DNA of 64,000 bases from Symbiodinium natans (GCA_905221605.1 CAJNDS010002383.1:303091-367090), one strand, 5' to 3'; counted from the stretch's first letter, positions 23,870 through 35,618 are shown. The notes: a model not told the origin generated them from the letters alone. Numbers and translations are program-made.

Positions 23870-23989
23870 CATGGTACTTTTTAACCAATTATGCTGTACT
23901 TATAACCCGCTTGTTAGCCCCATAAGTGCCCTAGTATGGTAATCATAGGGGTTATAAGTCCAATTCTAATTGGGTTAATGAGTACCATG
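23870..23989. mobile_element. 120 bp hairpin-forming element (MITE-like)
   Basis: The left arm at 23,870-23,908 (CATGGTACT....AACC AATTA....ACTTATAACCC) is an imperfect inverted complement of the right arm at 23,948-23,989. The arms are about 40 nt with a loop of about 39 nt. The near-symmetric, compact structure is typical of a foldback MITE. I see no convincing target-site duplication. Confidence 0.6.
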
Positions 23990-24090
23990 AACCCCCGTAG
24001 TTCCGCCTCCTCCCTCTCTCTGGCAGGTATCTGGCTCGGGTCTAGCGTGGTGCAGTGATCCTGGTGGGCTGAGGATGATGGGAGGCCTCC

Positions 24091-24189
24091 GGTTTAGGGT
24101 TTAGGGGTTAGGGTTTAGGGTTTAGGGTTTAGGGTTTAGGGTTTAGGGTTTAGGGTTTAGGGTTTAGGGTTTAGGGTTTAGGGTTTAGG
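24091..24189 (+). repeat. Interstitial TTTAGGG array 7 (longest)
   Basis: About fourteen GGTTTAG units with one TTTAGGGG variant near the left end. This is the last array; none occurs in the remaining 40 kb. Confidence 0.95.
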
Positions 24190-25120
24190 CTGCGTCCCCG
24201 CATGGAAAGTAACCCGTCACACTGTTGCAACGTCACCAGTCTGCCCGAAATCGAGTGCGAAGATCCTTCCATATCTGGACCCTAGACCTTCAGGTGCGAA
24301 ATGATGGGGTAGAACTTTAATGTATTACTACGAGCCTTTGCGAACTGAGTCTGTCTTAAGCTTCTTCTTTCGACTTGTGCACAGCACCAGATGCTGCCTC
24401 TAAGACATCGCCACATTCCTTGCGATTACAAGATCTCTGCATGGGGTGTCATACAAGCTTCGCATGTGCTGAAACCCAAACCTGCCTTCGAATATGTCCC
24501 CGGAAGATCGAGATTGCTATCAAATGGTTTGAATCGGTTGGCTTTACACTGTCATTGCTTAAGTCCTCCTGAAATGCATAAGGACCATGTCCTGGTACAT
24601 CGAAACCGCATGAGCGTCGTCGTGTGGAGACTGCCCAAATCCATTATCACCCTCAGCTGATGCGCTGGGTGGTTTCAGGCTTGAGGCCTCGAAGTTGAGC
24701 AGTTTTGAGTTTCGGGCTTAGATGGCGTGGGGCGGGGGGGAGCTCGACTTGCTCTGCTGGCTACATCGTGTGCCTATGCAGTGAAACTGCACCGACAGAC
24801 GCAATGATGGACACAAATGCGAGAACTGTCACCACTAACCAAGATGACCAAGACATCCCTCACAATCTATGATCCTACCCCATCTAACACAATTATGATT
24901 CAATGGCGGGTTCGCCTATCAGAATGTTGTGAGGGCCTGTGGTGCATTGTCGCCGACGCTGCATTGGTCACAGCTCACAAGAGTACTACATTCGACCGCA
25001 ATTGCTGTCCAAAATCTCGCTGCTAGTTGGGACATCAAGTACCTCTCGGCAGGTGCTGCCTATCACTTTCACCTGAATCCTTTCCGTCTCAATCAAAAAG
25101 CTGTCACACATTGTTGCCAA

Positions 25121-25663
25121 ATCGCAGGCTGGGGTGCAGACACTGTCGGGCAACATCTTTCCAACGTCGGGTCCGTCATACGACATTCCCGCCTCCAGCG
25201 ACTTTGAACTTGTCATGCGATTACTTCAAGCTATCCACGATGAACAAGTACGGAAGCCAACTGACAAAAGCCACGATTCCTCCTTGAGCTCGGATAATCC
25301 GGCAGTATCGACAGCGCACCAGACAATCCCATTTTTTCATCCCATAGGACACGTCCACCGTTGTTTGCTTGTCTTTGGGCGCCTATCTATCCTCCAGAAA
25401 GTATGGCATCCTCCTCAACAGGCAGTACACCAAAGAGGCCCTTTGCGATGGAGATCATGCCCCATGGCGTAGTTGCTGAAAATGAACAATACGAAAAAAC
25501 AACACAAACAAGACTTGAAGCATTTGCTGCCTTGAACAACAATAACCTCGTTGGACTGTTCTTGATGAGTTTGGAGCGCAAAGGGTCTGTAGGGCAAATC
25601 GATAAAGTCACAACCTACAGTGCCGATAACAAGCCCACTTCCACGCAACACTTTGCACACTGA
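25121..25663 (+). CDS. Candidate exons of an unknown gene
   Basis: Two protein-like plus frames in different phases. The first, at about 25,121-25,345, reads TLSGNIFPTSGPSYDIP... and FELVMRLLQAIHDEQVRKPT.... The second, from the in-frame ATG at 25,404, reads MASSSTGSTPKRPF..., RLEAFAALNNNNLVGLFLM and ends ...PTSTQHFAH with a stop at 25,661-25,663. An intron of about 60-70 nt would be needed to join them, and a CCCATAG acceptor-like site lies between. No domain recognised. Confidence 0.3.
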
Positions 25664-25765
25664 CCACACACAAAAGACATGCGTTGTGTGCTTCCGTATC
25701 CATGGCTAATCAAAGAAGCGACTTGCGCATCTGAACTTGCTGACCTGAGTGCGGCGCCAGAGCTG

Positions 25766-26266
25766 TTACATGGTCGTTGCATTCGGCACATATTTAAAAC
25801 CATGGCCCTTTGAAGGCATCTGCACGAATCGGTATCTGTTGGAGTCGAACCGCTTGAAGACTTGACAATCTATGCTCATGCCTTCGCAAAAGAGCTTTAC
25901 ATGGTGGACAAGATCGCCGTGCAGCATACGGCTCCGACACAAGTTCTTTGACACTGCTTCAAAGCTAAAACAATATTCTGCAAACATGCCCTTGTCTGGC
26001 ATACGTTCGAGCCAACGAGCCGAACAATGCAAACAAAGCTTGGTCTTGGCAAACACACGTGTGGGTGTCAAAACAACAACTAAGACTTGAAGCTTGCATT
26101 GCAATGTTGAAAGCCATGCAAACCCAATATGAGAAATTGCAACATGCCGCTGCCATTGTTGACAAAAATGGGATGTCGGCTTAGGCGGCAACTCCGGCAA
26201 CACCCATATGCGTGAACTCGAATGCTCACCCTCCCAAAATGAGTCCGTGACGCGCACATGCGACAA
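25766..26266 (-). CDS. Candidate exon(s), unknown protein
   Basis: A 166-codon minus-strand frame with a non-ATG start, so probably an exon if real. The 3' half (LCLHCSARWLERMPDKGMF, EAVSKNLCRSRMLHGDL) has ordinary protein composition and ends at a stop. The 5' half is less convincing and probably intronic. Confidence 0.25.
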   Translation of the reverse strand: MSHVRVTDSFWEGEHSSSRIWVLPELPPKPTSHFCQQWQRHVAISHIGFAWLSTLQCKLQVLVVVLTPTRVFAKTKLCLHCSARWLERMPDKGMFAEYCFSFEAVSKNLCRSRMLHGDLVHHVKLFCEGMSIDCQVFKRFDSNRYRFVQMPSKGHGFKYVPNATTM

Positions 26267-27332
26267 AATCAGAAGTACTTCAAAAGTGCAAGCAAGCGTC
26301 CTTGCCTAGTTGACACAGAAAGAAGTGTTGGTCGGACCCGACCGAAAGGCAGAATTGGAGGCAAGCCGAAACGGATGCTGGAAGCAGACACGAAGGAATG
26401 CTGGCCGGAATGGGCCAGCCACAATAACCGTAGGCAGCGAATGCATGTGAAAAGAACATTTTTAAGCACAAACCGCTGCCCGATTGGCTCGGCTACCGCA
26501 GGAGGCAAGAAGTGACAAGGCTGAGGACTCCGACCGTGCGAGCGGCGGAACTGGACTGGTGCACTTGCAAACCTTAACGTGGTGCATCCCATGCCGTTGC
26601 CAAACAATGCGTGAACACAGGTTGACTATGTTCACGACTGCATGCGACAGTAAACAGACAGTGGAGGCAATCGCTCTTTTCAATTATTTCACTTTGGAGC
26701 AAAGTCGGAAGCAAGGTGCTGAACGCAGACCAGCCCGAATCATGCTGCCGACTGTCCCGACAGGAGCATGATGTGGCTAACATGCCTCAAGCAAGCGCCA
26801 CGCCTTGGGGGCGCGTGAGCGGAAAAGTGAGCGCCGCGTGACGTGAAACAACAAACCACGGTACATCACGGTACGACGCACGTCCCGATTAACTACACAT
26901 ACAAGGCGCAATGCAACCGCACTGGCATTGGCGTGCCATTTACCTCCAAAGCAGCGCTGCACATGCAAGAAGAGGCAAACTCATGACAAGGCCTGCAGCA
27001 TCAAATGGCTGGAAGGAGGGCCCAAAAACAGGAACGGCCAAACAAGCGTCCAACAAAAGGCGGGCGGAGGGGAAAACTTTTTTTGCCGTTGCTTACGAAA
27101 CGAGCCAACTGCCACGCAAACACAAATGCAAAGATCTCACGAACATGCACAAAGCATTGCTCCATTCTTCATGTCAAAACATATAGAACTTTTGAGTTGA
27201 ACGGAATAAGGTGATGTCTCCTACGGACTGATTTGGCGGGCGTGACCTCTGGGGCGGGAGCCTCTTATTTTTATTTTTTGAAGTGGACGCCTCTTTGCTA
27301 CGTCAGCAGCTTAGTAGGCCGGTCTTGTGGAC

Positions 27333-27866
27333 ATGCAAATACTGCTCAGTCAAAAGGGTGCACAGTTCTCCAAGCTCGAAGGCCAATTCATGTTGGGTGC
27401 AGATGGGCGGAGGCATGCAAGCAAAAGACTGGCAAAAGGCGTGATTCTCCAAGGACAGAAAAAGGGCGTTGTGAGGTGGCAACTACAAGCCGTTAAGAAG
27501 ACGCAATGCCAGCGTAAAGAGGCGCACACAGAAGGCAAAACAGAAGACCTCCTCCCCCAGGAAGAGGGAGGGGCTTCACCAGGTAGTGTCCGCAGACAGT
27601 TACCTTCTTGCAAGCGCCGACTGAGATGTGAACAGCTCAGAGCATCCGCATCTTCTCCCGATGGGCGCATTGGCACATTGCCCCATCGCCTGAAAGAAGA
27701 AGCCGGAGGCTTTGTCAGTGAACTTTGCACACGTGAAAACTCTGCTCTGCCACGTGTTCTCTACAACCACAAAACAAGCTCAAACGTCAGTGGGAGTTGC
27801 GTAAAACACAGCTTCAAGACACACATTCCCACAACTGAAGCACTTTCTATTGGCTTTCCCACTTGA
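27333..27866 (+). CDS. Hypothetical ORF, 177 codons
   Basis: An ATG-initiated plus-strand frame in non-repetitive sequence, rich in Lys, Arg, Gln and Gly (QFSKLEGQFMLGADGRR near the start). No domain recognised. A minus-strand frame of 126 codons overlaps 27,350-27,730. It could be chance. Confidence 0.22.
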   Translation: MQILLSQKGAQFSKLEGQFMLGADGRRHASKRLAKGVILQGQKKGVVRWQLQAVKKTQCQRKEAHTEGKTEDLLPQEEGGASPGSVRRQLPSCKRRLRCEQLRASASSPDGRIGTLPHRLKEEAGGFVSELCTRENSALPRVLYNHKTSSNVSGSCVKHSFKTHIPTTEALSIGFPT

Positions 27867-28102
27867 AAGCAGCACTTCCATGGAGCCTCAAGGCATAACT
27901 CCGCAGTTCCGACAACGAAGTGTCTTCGCCATCCGCAACCTTCTCTTCCGCTGCATCTTCCTTCCGCTAACCCATCATCACATTCTGCAATGATCGGCTT
28001 TGCTCGGACGCTTTCCTTTCATTCAACATCTTTTCCTGATCTGTGCTGCTCAAATTGCAAGCACTTGCTCTGCGATTTGCGCAATCATGGCAGCATCCAG
28101 CG

Positions 28103-28540
28103 CTGGCAAGGGGTTTCGGCGTGGTCGCGGTGCCAAAACCGTCGTTTTTTTTACGTTTCTTTGTGTCCGCGGACAACCCTCTGCGGGTTTCGGCGTGGTC
28201 GCGGTGCTAAAACCGTCGTTTTTTTACGTTTCGTTGTGTCCGCGGACAACCCTCTGCGGGTAATCGCCGGGTCGCGGTGCTAAAACCGTCGTGTTTGGTA
28301 CTTTTTTTCGTGGCCGCAGACAACCCTCTGCGGGTTTCGGCGTTGGCGCAGTGCCAAAACCGTCGTGTTTTTGCATTTTGCGACATACAAACGTAACCCC
28401 TCTGCGGGTTTCGGCGTTGTCGCGGTGCCAAAACCATCGTGTTTTTGCGTTTCTTGACATGCAAACGTAACCCCTCTGCGGGTTTTCGCGTGGTCGCGGC
28501 GCGAAAACCGTAGTGTTTTTGCGTTTTTTTGTCGACTTGT
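28103..28540. repeat. Minisatellite 1, period about 75 bp
   Basis: Six units carrying the words TCGGCGTGGTCGCGGTGCC and AAAACCGTCGTGTTTTTGCG, with period 73-83 bp. The unit seems built around an imperfect palindrome of TGCCAAAACCGTCG and its partner. A minus-strand frame stays open through it. Confidence 0.9.
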
Positions 28541-28558
28541 GTAGTACAGACGTAGTAC

Positions 28559-29050
28559 GCCGGGGACACTCGGAGCTTCCGTGGCTGGAAAGTCGACTTT
28601 TGTAGTACAAACGTAGTACGCCGCGGACACGCGGAGCTTCCGTGGCTGGAAAGTCGACTTTTTGTAGTACAAACGTAGTACGCCGCGGACACGCGGAGCT
28701 TCCGTGGCTGGAAAGTCGACTTTTGTAGTACAGACGTATAGTACGCCGGGGACACCCGGAGCTTCCGTGGCTGGAAAGTCGACTTTTTGTAGTACGCGGA
28801 CACGCGGAGCTTCCGTGGCTGGAAAGTCGACTTTTGGTAGTACAAACGTAGTACGCCCGCGGACACGCGGAGCTTCCGTGGCTGGAAAGTCGACTTTTGT
28901 AGTACAGACGTATAGTACGCCGGGGACACCCGGAGCTTCCGTGGCTGGAAAGTCGACTTTTTGTAGTACGCGGACACGCGGAGCTTCCGTGGCTGGAAAA
29001 ATCGACTTTTTGTAGTACAGACGTGCAGTACGCCGGGGACACCCGGAGCT
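28559..29050. repeat. Minisatellite 2, period 52-62 bp
   Basis: Nine units with core GGAGCTTCCGTGGCTGGAAA and GTCGACTTTTTGTAGTAC. Units of about 62 bp alternate with truncated 52 bp units, and a three-unit higher-order block is duplicated (28,683-28,860 and 28,860-29,036). All three minus-strand frames stay open over long distances (up to 316 codons) because the unit lacks stops; I do not call a gene. Confidence 0.92.
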
Positions 29051-29079
29051 TCCGGCCACTGACGGAAGACTTTCTCAAA

Positions 29080-29259
29080 TCATCCCTCCACTCGCGCTCT
29101 TTTGCTTCTCTCCGCTTTAGCTTCCGCTGCCTCAAGTTTAGCGATCCTTTTCCGCTTTCTTTCAGTTTCTTCAAACTCTCGATTCTGCTGAACCACAGCT
29201 TTCTTTACCATCTCTCTTAGTGCTTTCTCCTTAGCTTCGACGCTTAACGCTGGCGGCTT
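29080..29259 (-). CDS. Charged coiled-coil exon, paralogous to the gene at 63,808
   Basis: On the minus strand an acceptor (ATCTTTAG|AAG) at 29,260-29,261 opens 59 codons to a TGA at 29,082-29,080. The peptide contains LREMVKKAVVQQNREFEE, then KRKRIAKLEAAEAKAER. It aligns residue by residue with the ORF at 63,808-64,000 (LKNLVKKTVIQQDRELEA, KRKRIAELEAAEAGR). Conservation of protein sequence between two places in the window is the evidence that this is coding. It is predicted to be helical and strongly basic/acidic, with a KRKR patch that could act in nuclear import or nucleic-acid binding (inference). It is probably the last exon of a longer gene; minisatellite 2 follows 30 bp downstream. Confidence 0.6.
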   Translation of the reverse strand, partial: KPPALSVEAKEKALREMVKKAVVQQNREFEETERKRKRIAKLEAAEAKAERSKRARVEG

Positions 29260-29607
29260 CTAAAGATTTTGGTTTACTTTGATGGCGGAATGGAAGAAGG
29301 AGAAGGGAAGAAGAGAAGAAAAAGCCGCTTTGTTGTTAGAAAGTCGTGCGGCAACGGCAGAGAAGTTCCCCGTCTGATCAATCGACCGGCCACTGTGTCC
29401 CTTTAAGATCCCGGCTGATTACCATGGAACTGGTCCACCCTCCCCACGGGTTGGCACTGGTAATCTTGGTTCGTGTGATCTTTGGAAAGGTCGATGCTGC
29501 AAAAGCGTTCGTCTTCTCCATTAAAGCGCATGTTAAGGTTTAAAATGGCTTTCTTGCCTTAGATGAAGTCCACTTAAGCTGAGTCCGTTACAGCAAGAGC
29601 ACTAAAT

Positions 29608-29829
29608 TCAGCATGAAGCCAGGTCCAAGTTGCCGAACAGTACTTTTTTAACAAATGCGTTCTCTACGGGACTTCCAGCGCCGCTGGAACACGCGCTGTT
29701 GAAGATGCAGACATTCGCTGGAAACCAATTGGTAAAACACGCCCCCAGTGGGTTGCACCAGCCTGGTGCTTTCAGGGCAACCAGGAAAGCGGTGATCTTC
29801 CTTACTTGGCACTTTGCCATTCACGCCCA
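29608..29829 (-). CDS. Candidate exon, Cys-rich
   Basis: A minus-strand frame of about 70 codons reads KITAFLVALKAPGWCNPLG, then NVCIFNSACSSGAGSPVEN, and ends LFGNLDLASC-stop. Five cysteines and good residue balance suggest coding sequence, but there is no homologue in the window. It lies upstream of, and in the same direction as, the exon at 29,080-29,259. Confidence 0.25.
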
Positions 29830-29933
29830 TTAGGGCGGAGCGGATTATCTGTTCCACATACCTGTTGCAAGGTTGCAAATTTGCCGGTGAGTGCTTTACA
29901 GTATAAGTGAAGTTCCCAACGCGAGTTAAATAC

Positions 29934-31097
29934 TGTGGAGGTCACTTCGGCTTCCCTACCTTTTGGAGTTGATTTCTTGCCCTCTTTTTGTGTCTCCAAA
30001 CACACCTTTTACCACCCACACACTTTCACACTTGAACAGCCAGCAGAACCCAGCCGACATACACGCAAACGCACACCACCCACCAAAGCCACTTTGCACC
30101 CACATAATGACACACACCACACTCCATGACACACTGCCAAAACGCCGAAACCACAACACACCCATTCAGAATGAAAAAACAGACACTTGCAAGGTCATTG
30201 TTTTTTTATTTGGTGTTACTTCTAAGACTCCATGCGTTACCACCCTTTACCTACACACTGAAACTTTCCTTGCACACTGAAGCCAAAGACATGCACCCGC
30301 AAACCAACCCACTTTGCAACCACAAATGCTTATACACACACACATCCACAACACTCTTGTTCATGCACACACAGAAAAACAGCCGAAACCACAAAATGCA
30401 CATTCTTGTGATCTCTTAAGTTCCGATTGCAATTTTTTTCACTGTTTTCTGTCAATCAACAGCTTACTGGCTAATGCTGAACGATCTGTTTGAGAGTCGC
30501 CCAGCCTCATTTCCATTCCATTATTCAAGGCACACTGAAATTTCCAGAAGATTGAGCAGAAGAAACTCTGCTTTCTTTCAGGCTGGGTGCTCTCAATTCT
30601 TTGTCTTTTGTTTTTGGTTGCACGTTGCAATTCTTCCCTGGATTCAGCACCATTCAACGAATTTTCAAAATTTCTGAAGTATCCGAAAATGTTGAAAAAA
30701 CCCTCAAAATCAACACTTGATCAGTCAAATTTGTTGAATTTACTCTGGTGTTTCGCTCGCTGCGCTCGCACTTATTCACATTCTGGTAATACACTTTGCA
30801 ATTTTCGAGTGGTTTGGCTTGGGCGTCGCGCGCAACCTTAACGAATCAACACCACGGTTGAACTCGTCTCGTCCTGCAGTTGATTTCTGTCCAAACGGCA
30901 CTGTCAGAGGCTTTTAAAAACACTTGTTTCAAAGCATTGAACTTTTCCCAGCTGCAGTTTCCACCGACGTTGACTCTGCACCCTTCTTTTCTCTCTTCTG
31001 CCTTCAGGCCTTGCACCAAAACCTGGAGAATCTGAAACCCAAGATGAGGGGCAGCAAAATTGATCGAAAAGGTAGGGAAGCTCCAGTGACCTCCACA
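29934..31097 (+). mobile_element. Element A, copy 1
   Basis: Starts TGTGGAGGTCACTTCGGCTT and ends with the inverted complement (AAGCTCCAGTGACCTCCACA), giving terminal inverted repeats of about 31 bp including CCCTACCTTTT. The left boundary with unique DNA falls exactly at TGTGGAGG, which defines the end. This copy lacks about 330 bp present in copies 2 and 3 (the GTTTCTTGAAACTTTC...CCAATGTTTTTGCAG segment). No open frame above about 150 codons, so it looks non-autonomous. Confidence 0.8.
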
Positions 31098-31603
31098 GTT
31101 AGAGAAAGTTCCGGTTCCAAACAAGTTCACACTTTGCCGCCTTGCTGCCTGCTGTTCTAATTTTGGGGGAAGACTGACACAAGACTTAGACTGGGACCGA
31201 CTGAGAGGCTTATTTGTTTTACTCGCAACGAGGAGCTGTGAAAGCCAGATCTGGCTTCCCGTGTGTGAAAACAACGCCGCAACTGGGCCCAAAAATGGCT
31301 CCTAAACTTGGGTTCCAATTTGAGGCTCCAACCTGGGTGGCCTTGTATGTTCACACAGGAAATCCAAAATCTAGGGCCCGTTTTCGGTGCCCAGAATTGA
31401 GCTGCTTTTGGAACCCATTTGAGTTCAATACTAATTGAAATCAACTCACAGACAAACAAGATTTTTTCTATTCGATACTGCTTGCATCAACACTCAAGAA
31501 AACAAAAAAACGCCGTCGATACGCGTGTTCTTGGCTAAACTTGTCTTTAGCTGGCATTCAAGAAAAGCACTCTTGCATTGTTCGCGTGCGATATTTCTCG
31601 CAC
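31098..31603 (+). repeat. Spacer S, copy 1
   Basis: 506 bp between A copies, beginning GTTAGAGAAAGTTCCGG and ending GTGCGATATTTCTCGCAC. The same unit recurs at 33,097, 33,608 and 35,619. No gene recognised. Confidence 0.82.
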
Positions 31604-33096
31604 TGTGGAGGTCACTTCGGCTTCTCTACCTTTTGGAGTTGATTTCTTGCCCTCTTTTTGTGTCTCCAAACACACCTTTTACCACCCACACACTTTCACA
31701 CTTGAACAGCTAGCAGAACCCAGCCGACATACACGCAAACGCACACCACCCACCAAAGCCACTTTGCACCCACATAATGACACACACCACACTCCATGAC
31801 ACACTGCCAAACGCCGAAACCACAACATACCCATTTAGAATGAAAAAACAGACACTTGCAAGGTTATTGTTTTCTTATTTGGTGTTACTTCTAAGACTCC
31901 ATGCGCAACCACCCTTTACCCACACACTGAAACTTTCTTTGCACACTGAAGCCAAAGACATGCACCCGCAAACCAACCCACTTTGCAACCACAAATGCTT
32001 ACACACAAACACATCCACCAAAAAATGCACATTCTTGTGATCTCTTAAGTTCCGATTGCAATTTTTTTCACTGTTTTCTGTCAATCAACAGCTACTGAAC
32101 GATCTGTTTGTGTTTTGGTTTACGGTTTCTTGAAACTTTCTTTTTCTGAAGCTTGCAACTTAACCGAGAGATCATTCCGACCAAAAACAAAGAAAACAAA
32201 AAGCAAAAAGCAAGAGAAAAATTCTGTTCAGACGGGCAAAGGCAATTTGAACTAAAACAAAAAGTGTTGCTGTGCATGAATCTGCTGCTGAATCTGAAGA
32301 AAGTTGTCTAAGTTTTATGACTCTGGCTTCTTTCCAGTGTTTTCTCGATTCTCCAAAGTTGAAAAAGAAAAACCAATGTTTTTGCAGTTCTTGCTAACAT
32401 TAAAAAAAAAAACAATCACACTGACCTCTCCTCATTTATGGCCAGAACGACTTGAGAGTCGCCCAGCCTCATTTCTATTCCATTATTCAAGGCACACTGA
32501 AATTTACAGAAGATTGAGCAGAAGAAACTCTGCTTTCTTTCAGGCTGGGTGCTCTCAATTCTTTGTCTTTTGTTTTTGGTTGCACGTTGCAATTCTTCCC
32601 TGGATTCAGCACCATTCAACGAATTTTCAAAATTTCTGAAGTATCCGAAAATGTTGAAAAAACCCTCAAAATCAACACTTGATCAGTCAAATTTGTTGAA
32701 TTTACTCTGGTGTTTCGCTCGCTGCGCTCGCACTTATTCACATTCTGGTAATACACTTTGCAATTTTCGAGTGGTTTGGCTTGGGCGTCGCGCGCAACCT
32801 TAACGAATCAACACCACGGTTGAACTCGTCTCGTCCTGCAGTTGATTTCTGTCCAAACGGCACTGTCAGAGGCTTTAAAAAACACTTGTTTCAAAGCATT
32901 GAACTTTTCCAAGCTGCAGTTTCCACCGAGCCATTTAAAAAAACATGTTGCATTTTCAAGTGTTCTTGTTGACTCTGCACCCTTTTTTCTCCTCTTCTGC
33001 CTTCAGGCCTTGCACCAAAACCTGGAGAATCTGAAACCCAAGATGAGGGGCAGCAAAATTGATCGAAAAGGTAGGGAAGCTCCAGTGACCTCCACA
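31604..33096 (+). mobile_element. Element A, copy 2
   Basis: A full-length-type copy of 1,493 bp with the same TGTGGAGG...CCTCCACA ends as copy 1. It carries the internal segment missing from copy 1 and a small insertion near 32,940 (CATTTAAAAAAACATGTTGC). Confidence 0.82.
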
Positions 33097-34115
33097 GTTA
33101 GAGAGAGTTCCGGTTCCAAACAAGTTCACACTTTGCCGCCTTGCTGCCTGCTGTTCTAATTTTGGGGGAAGACTGACACAAGACTTAGACTGGAACCGAC
33201 TGAGAGGCTTATTTGTTTTACTTGCAACGAGGAGCTGTGAAAGCCAGATCTGGCTTCCCGTGTGTGAAAACAACGCCGCAACTGGGCCCAAAAATGCTTC
33301 TAAACTTGGGTTCCAATTTGAGGCTCCAACCTGGGTGGCCTTGTATGTTCACACAGGAAATCCAAAATCTAGGGCCCGTTTTCGGTGCCCAGAATTGAGC
33401 TGCTTTTGGAACCCATTTAAGTTCAATAATAATTGAAATCAACTCACAGACAAACAAGATTTTTTCTATTCGATACTGTTTGCATCAACACTCAAGAAAA
33501 CAAAAAACGCCGTCGATACGCGTGTTCTTGGCTTTGCTAAACTTGTCTTTAGCTGGCATTCAAGACAAAGCACTCTTGCATTGTTCGCGTGCGATCTTTC
33601 TCGCACAGTTAGAGAAAGTTCCGGTGCCAAACAAGTTCACACTTTGCCGCCTTGCTGCCTGCTGTTCTAATTTTGGGGGAAGACTGACACAAGACTTAGA
33701 CTGGAACCGACTGAGAGGCTTATTTGTTTTACTCGCAACGAGGAGCTGTGAAAGCCAGATCTGGCTTCCCGTGTGTGTGAAAAAAACGCCGCAGCTGGGC
33801 CCAAAAATGGCTCCTAAACTTGGGTTCCAATTTGAGGCTCCAACCTGGGTGGCCTTGTATGTTCACACAGGAAATCCAAAATCTAGGGCCCGTTTTCGGT
33901 GCCCAGAATTGAGCTGCTTTTGGAACCCATTTGAGTTCAATACTAATTGAAATCAACTCACAGACAAACAAGATTTTTTCTATTCGATACTGCTTGCATC
34001 AACACTCAAGAAAACAAAAAAACGCCGTCGATACGCGTGTTCTTGGCTAAACTTGTCTTTAGCTGGCATTCAAGAAAAGCACTCTTGCATTGTTCGCGTG
34101 CGATCTTTCTCGCAC
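33097..34115 (+). repeat. Spacer S, two copies fused without an A element
   Basis: Two S units (33,097-33,606 and 33,608-34,115) abut directly. The junction reads TCTCGCACAGTTAGAG, whereas other junctions have CGCAC|TGTGGAGG and CCTCCACA|GTTAGAG on either side of an A element. The single extra A is either the original target or a footprint left by excision. Confidence 0.78.
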
Positions 34116-35618
34116 TGTGGAGGTCACTTCGGCTTCCCTACCTTTTGGAGTTGATTTCTTGCCCTCTTTTTGTGTCTCCAAACACACCTTTTACCACCCA
34201 CACACTTTCACACTTGAACAGCTAGCAGAACCCAGCCGACATACACGCAAACGCACACCACCCACCAAAGCCACTTTGCACCCACATAATGACACACACC
34301 ACACTCCATGACACACTGCCAAAACGCCGAAACCACAACACACCCATTCAGAATGAAAAAACAGACACTTGCAAGGTTATTGTTTTTTTATTTGGTGTTA
34401 CTTCTAAGACTCCATGCGTTACCACCCTTTACCTACACACTGAAACTTTCCTTGCACACTGAAGCCAAAGACATGCACCCGCAAACCAACCCACTTTGCA
34501 ACCACAAATGCTCACACACACACATCCACAACACTCTTGTACATGCACACACAGAAAAACAGCCGAAACCACAAAATGCACATTCTTGTGATCTCTTAAG
34601 TTCCGATTGCAATTTTTTTCACTGTTTTCTGTCAATCAACAGCTTACTGGCTAATGCTGAACGATCTGTTTGTGTTTTGGTTCAGGGCGGTTTCTTGAAA
34701 CTTTCTTTTTCTGAAGCTTGCAACTTAACCGAGAGATCATTCCGACCAAAAACAAAGAAAACAAAAAGCAAAAAGCAAGAGAAAAATTCTGTTCAGACGG
34801 GCAAAGGCAATTTGAACCAAAAAAAAGGGTTGCTGTGCATGAATCTGCTGCTGAATCTGAAGAAAGTTGTCTAAGTTTTATGACTCTGGCTTCTTTCCAG
34901 TGTTTTCTCGATTCTCCAAAGTTGAAAAAGAAAAACCAATGTTTTTGCAGTTCTTGCTAACATTAAAAAAAACAATCACACTGACCTCTCCTCATTTATG
35001 GCCAGAACGACTTGAGAGTCGCCCAGCCTCATTTCCATTCCATTATTCAAGGCACACTGAAATTTACAGAAGATCAGATTGAGCAGAAGAAACTCTGCTT
35101 TCTTTCAGGCTGGGTGCTCTCAATTCTTTGTCTTTTGTTTTTGGTTGCACGTTGCAATTCTTCCCTGGATTCAGCACCATTCAACGAATTTTCAAAATTT
35201 CTGAAGTATCCGAAAATGTTGAAAAAACCCTCAAAATCAACACTTGATCAGTCAAATTTGTTGAATTTACGCTGGTGTTTCGCTCGCTGCGCTCGCACTT
35301 ATTCACATTCTGGTAATACACTTTGCAATTTTCGAGTGGTTTGGCTTGGGCGTCGCGCGCAACCCTTAACGAATCAACACCACGGTTGAACTCGTCTCGT
35401 CCTGCAGTTGATTTCTGTCCAAACGGCACTGTCAGAGGCTTTTAAAAACACTTGTTTCAAAGCATTGAACTTTTCCAAGCTGCAGTTTCCACCGACGTTG
35501 ACTCTGCACCCTCCTCTTCTGCCTTCAGGCCTTGCACCAAAACCTGGAGAATCTGAAACCCAAGATGAGGGGCAGCAAAATTGATCGAAAAGGTAGGGAA
35601 GCTCCAGTGACCTCCACA
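34116..35618 (+). mobile_element. Element A, copy 3
   Basis: 1,503 bp with the same ends and the internal segment present. It differs from copy 2 by small indels such as an extra AGATC near 35,070. Confidence 0.82.

Noticed and set aside
28207-29174. Minus-strand frames of 256-316 codons
   Set aside because: Open only because the minisatellite unit lacks stops. The unit length is not a multiple of three, so the same unit is read in all frames.
30846-31292. 148-codon minus frame in element A and its copies
   Set aside because: It spans the A end and spacer S, changes length among copies, and shows no motif; it is probably chance.
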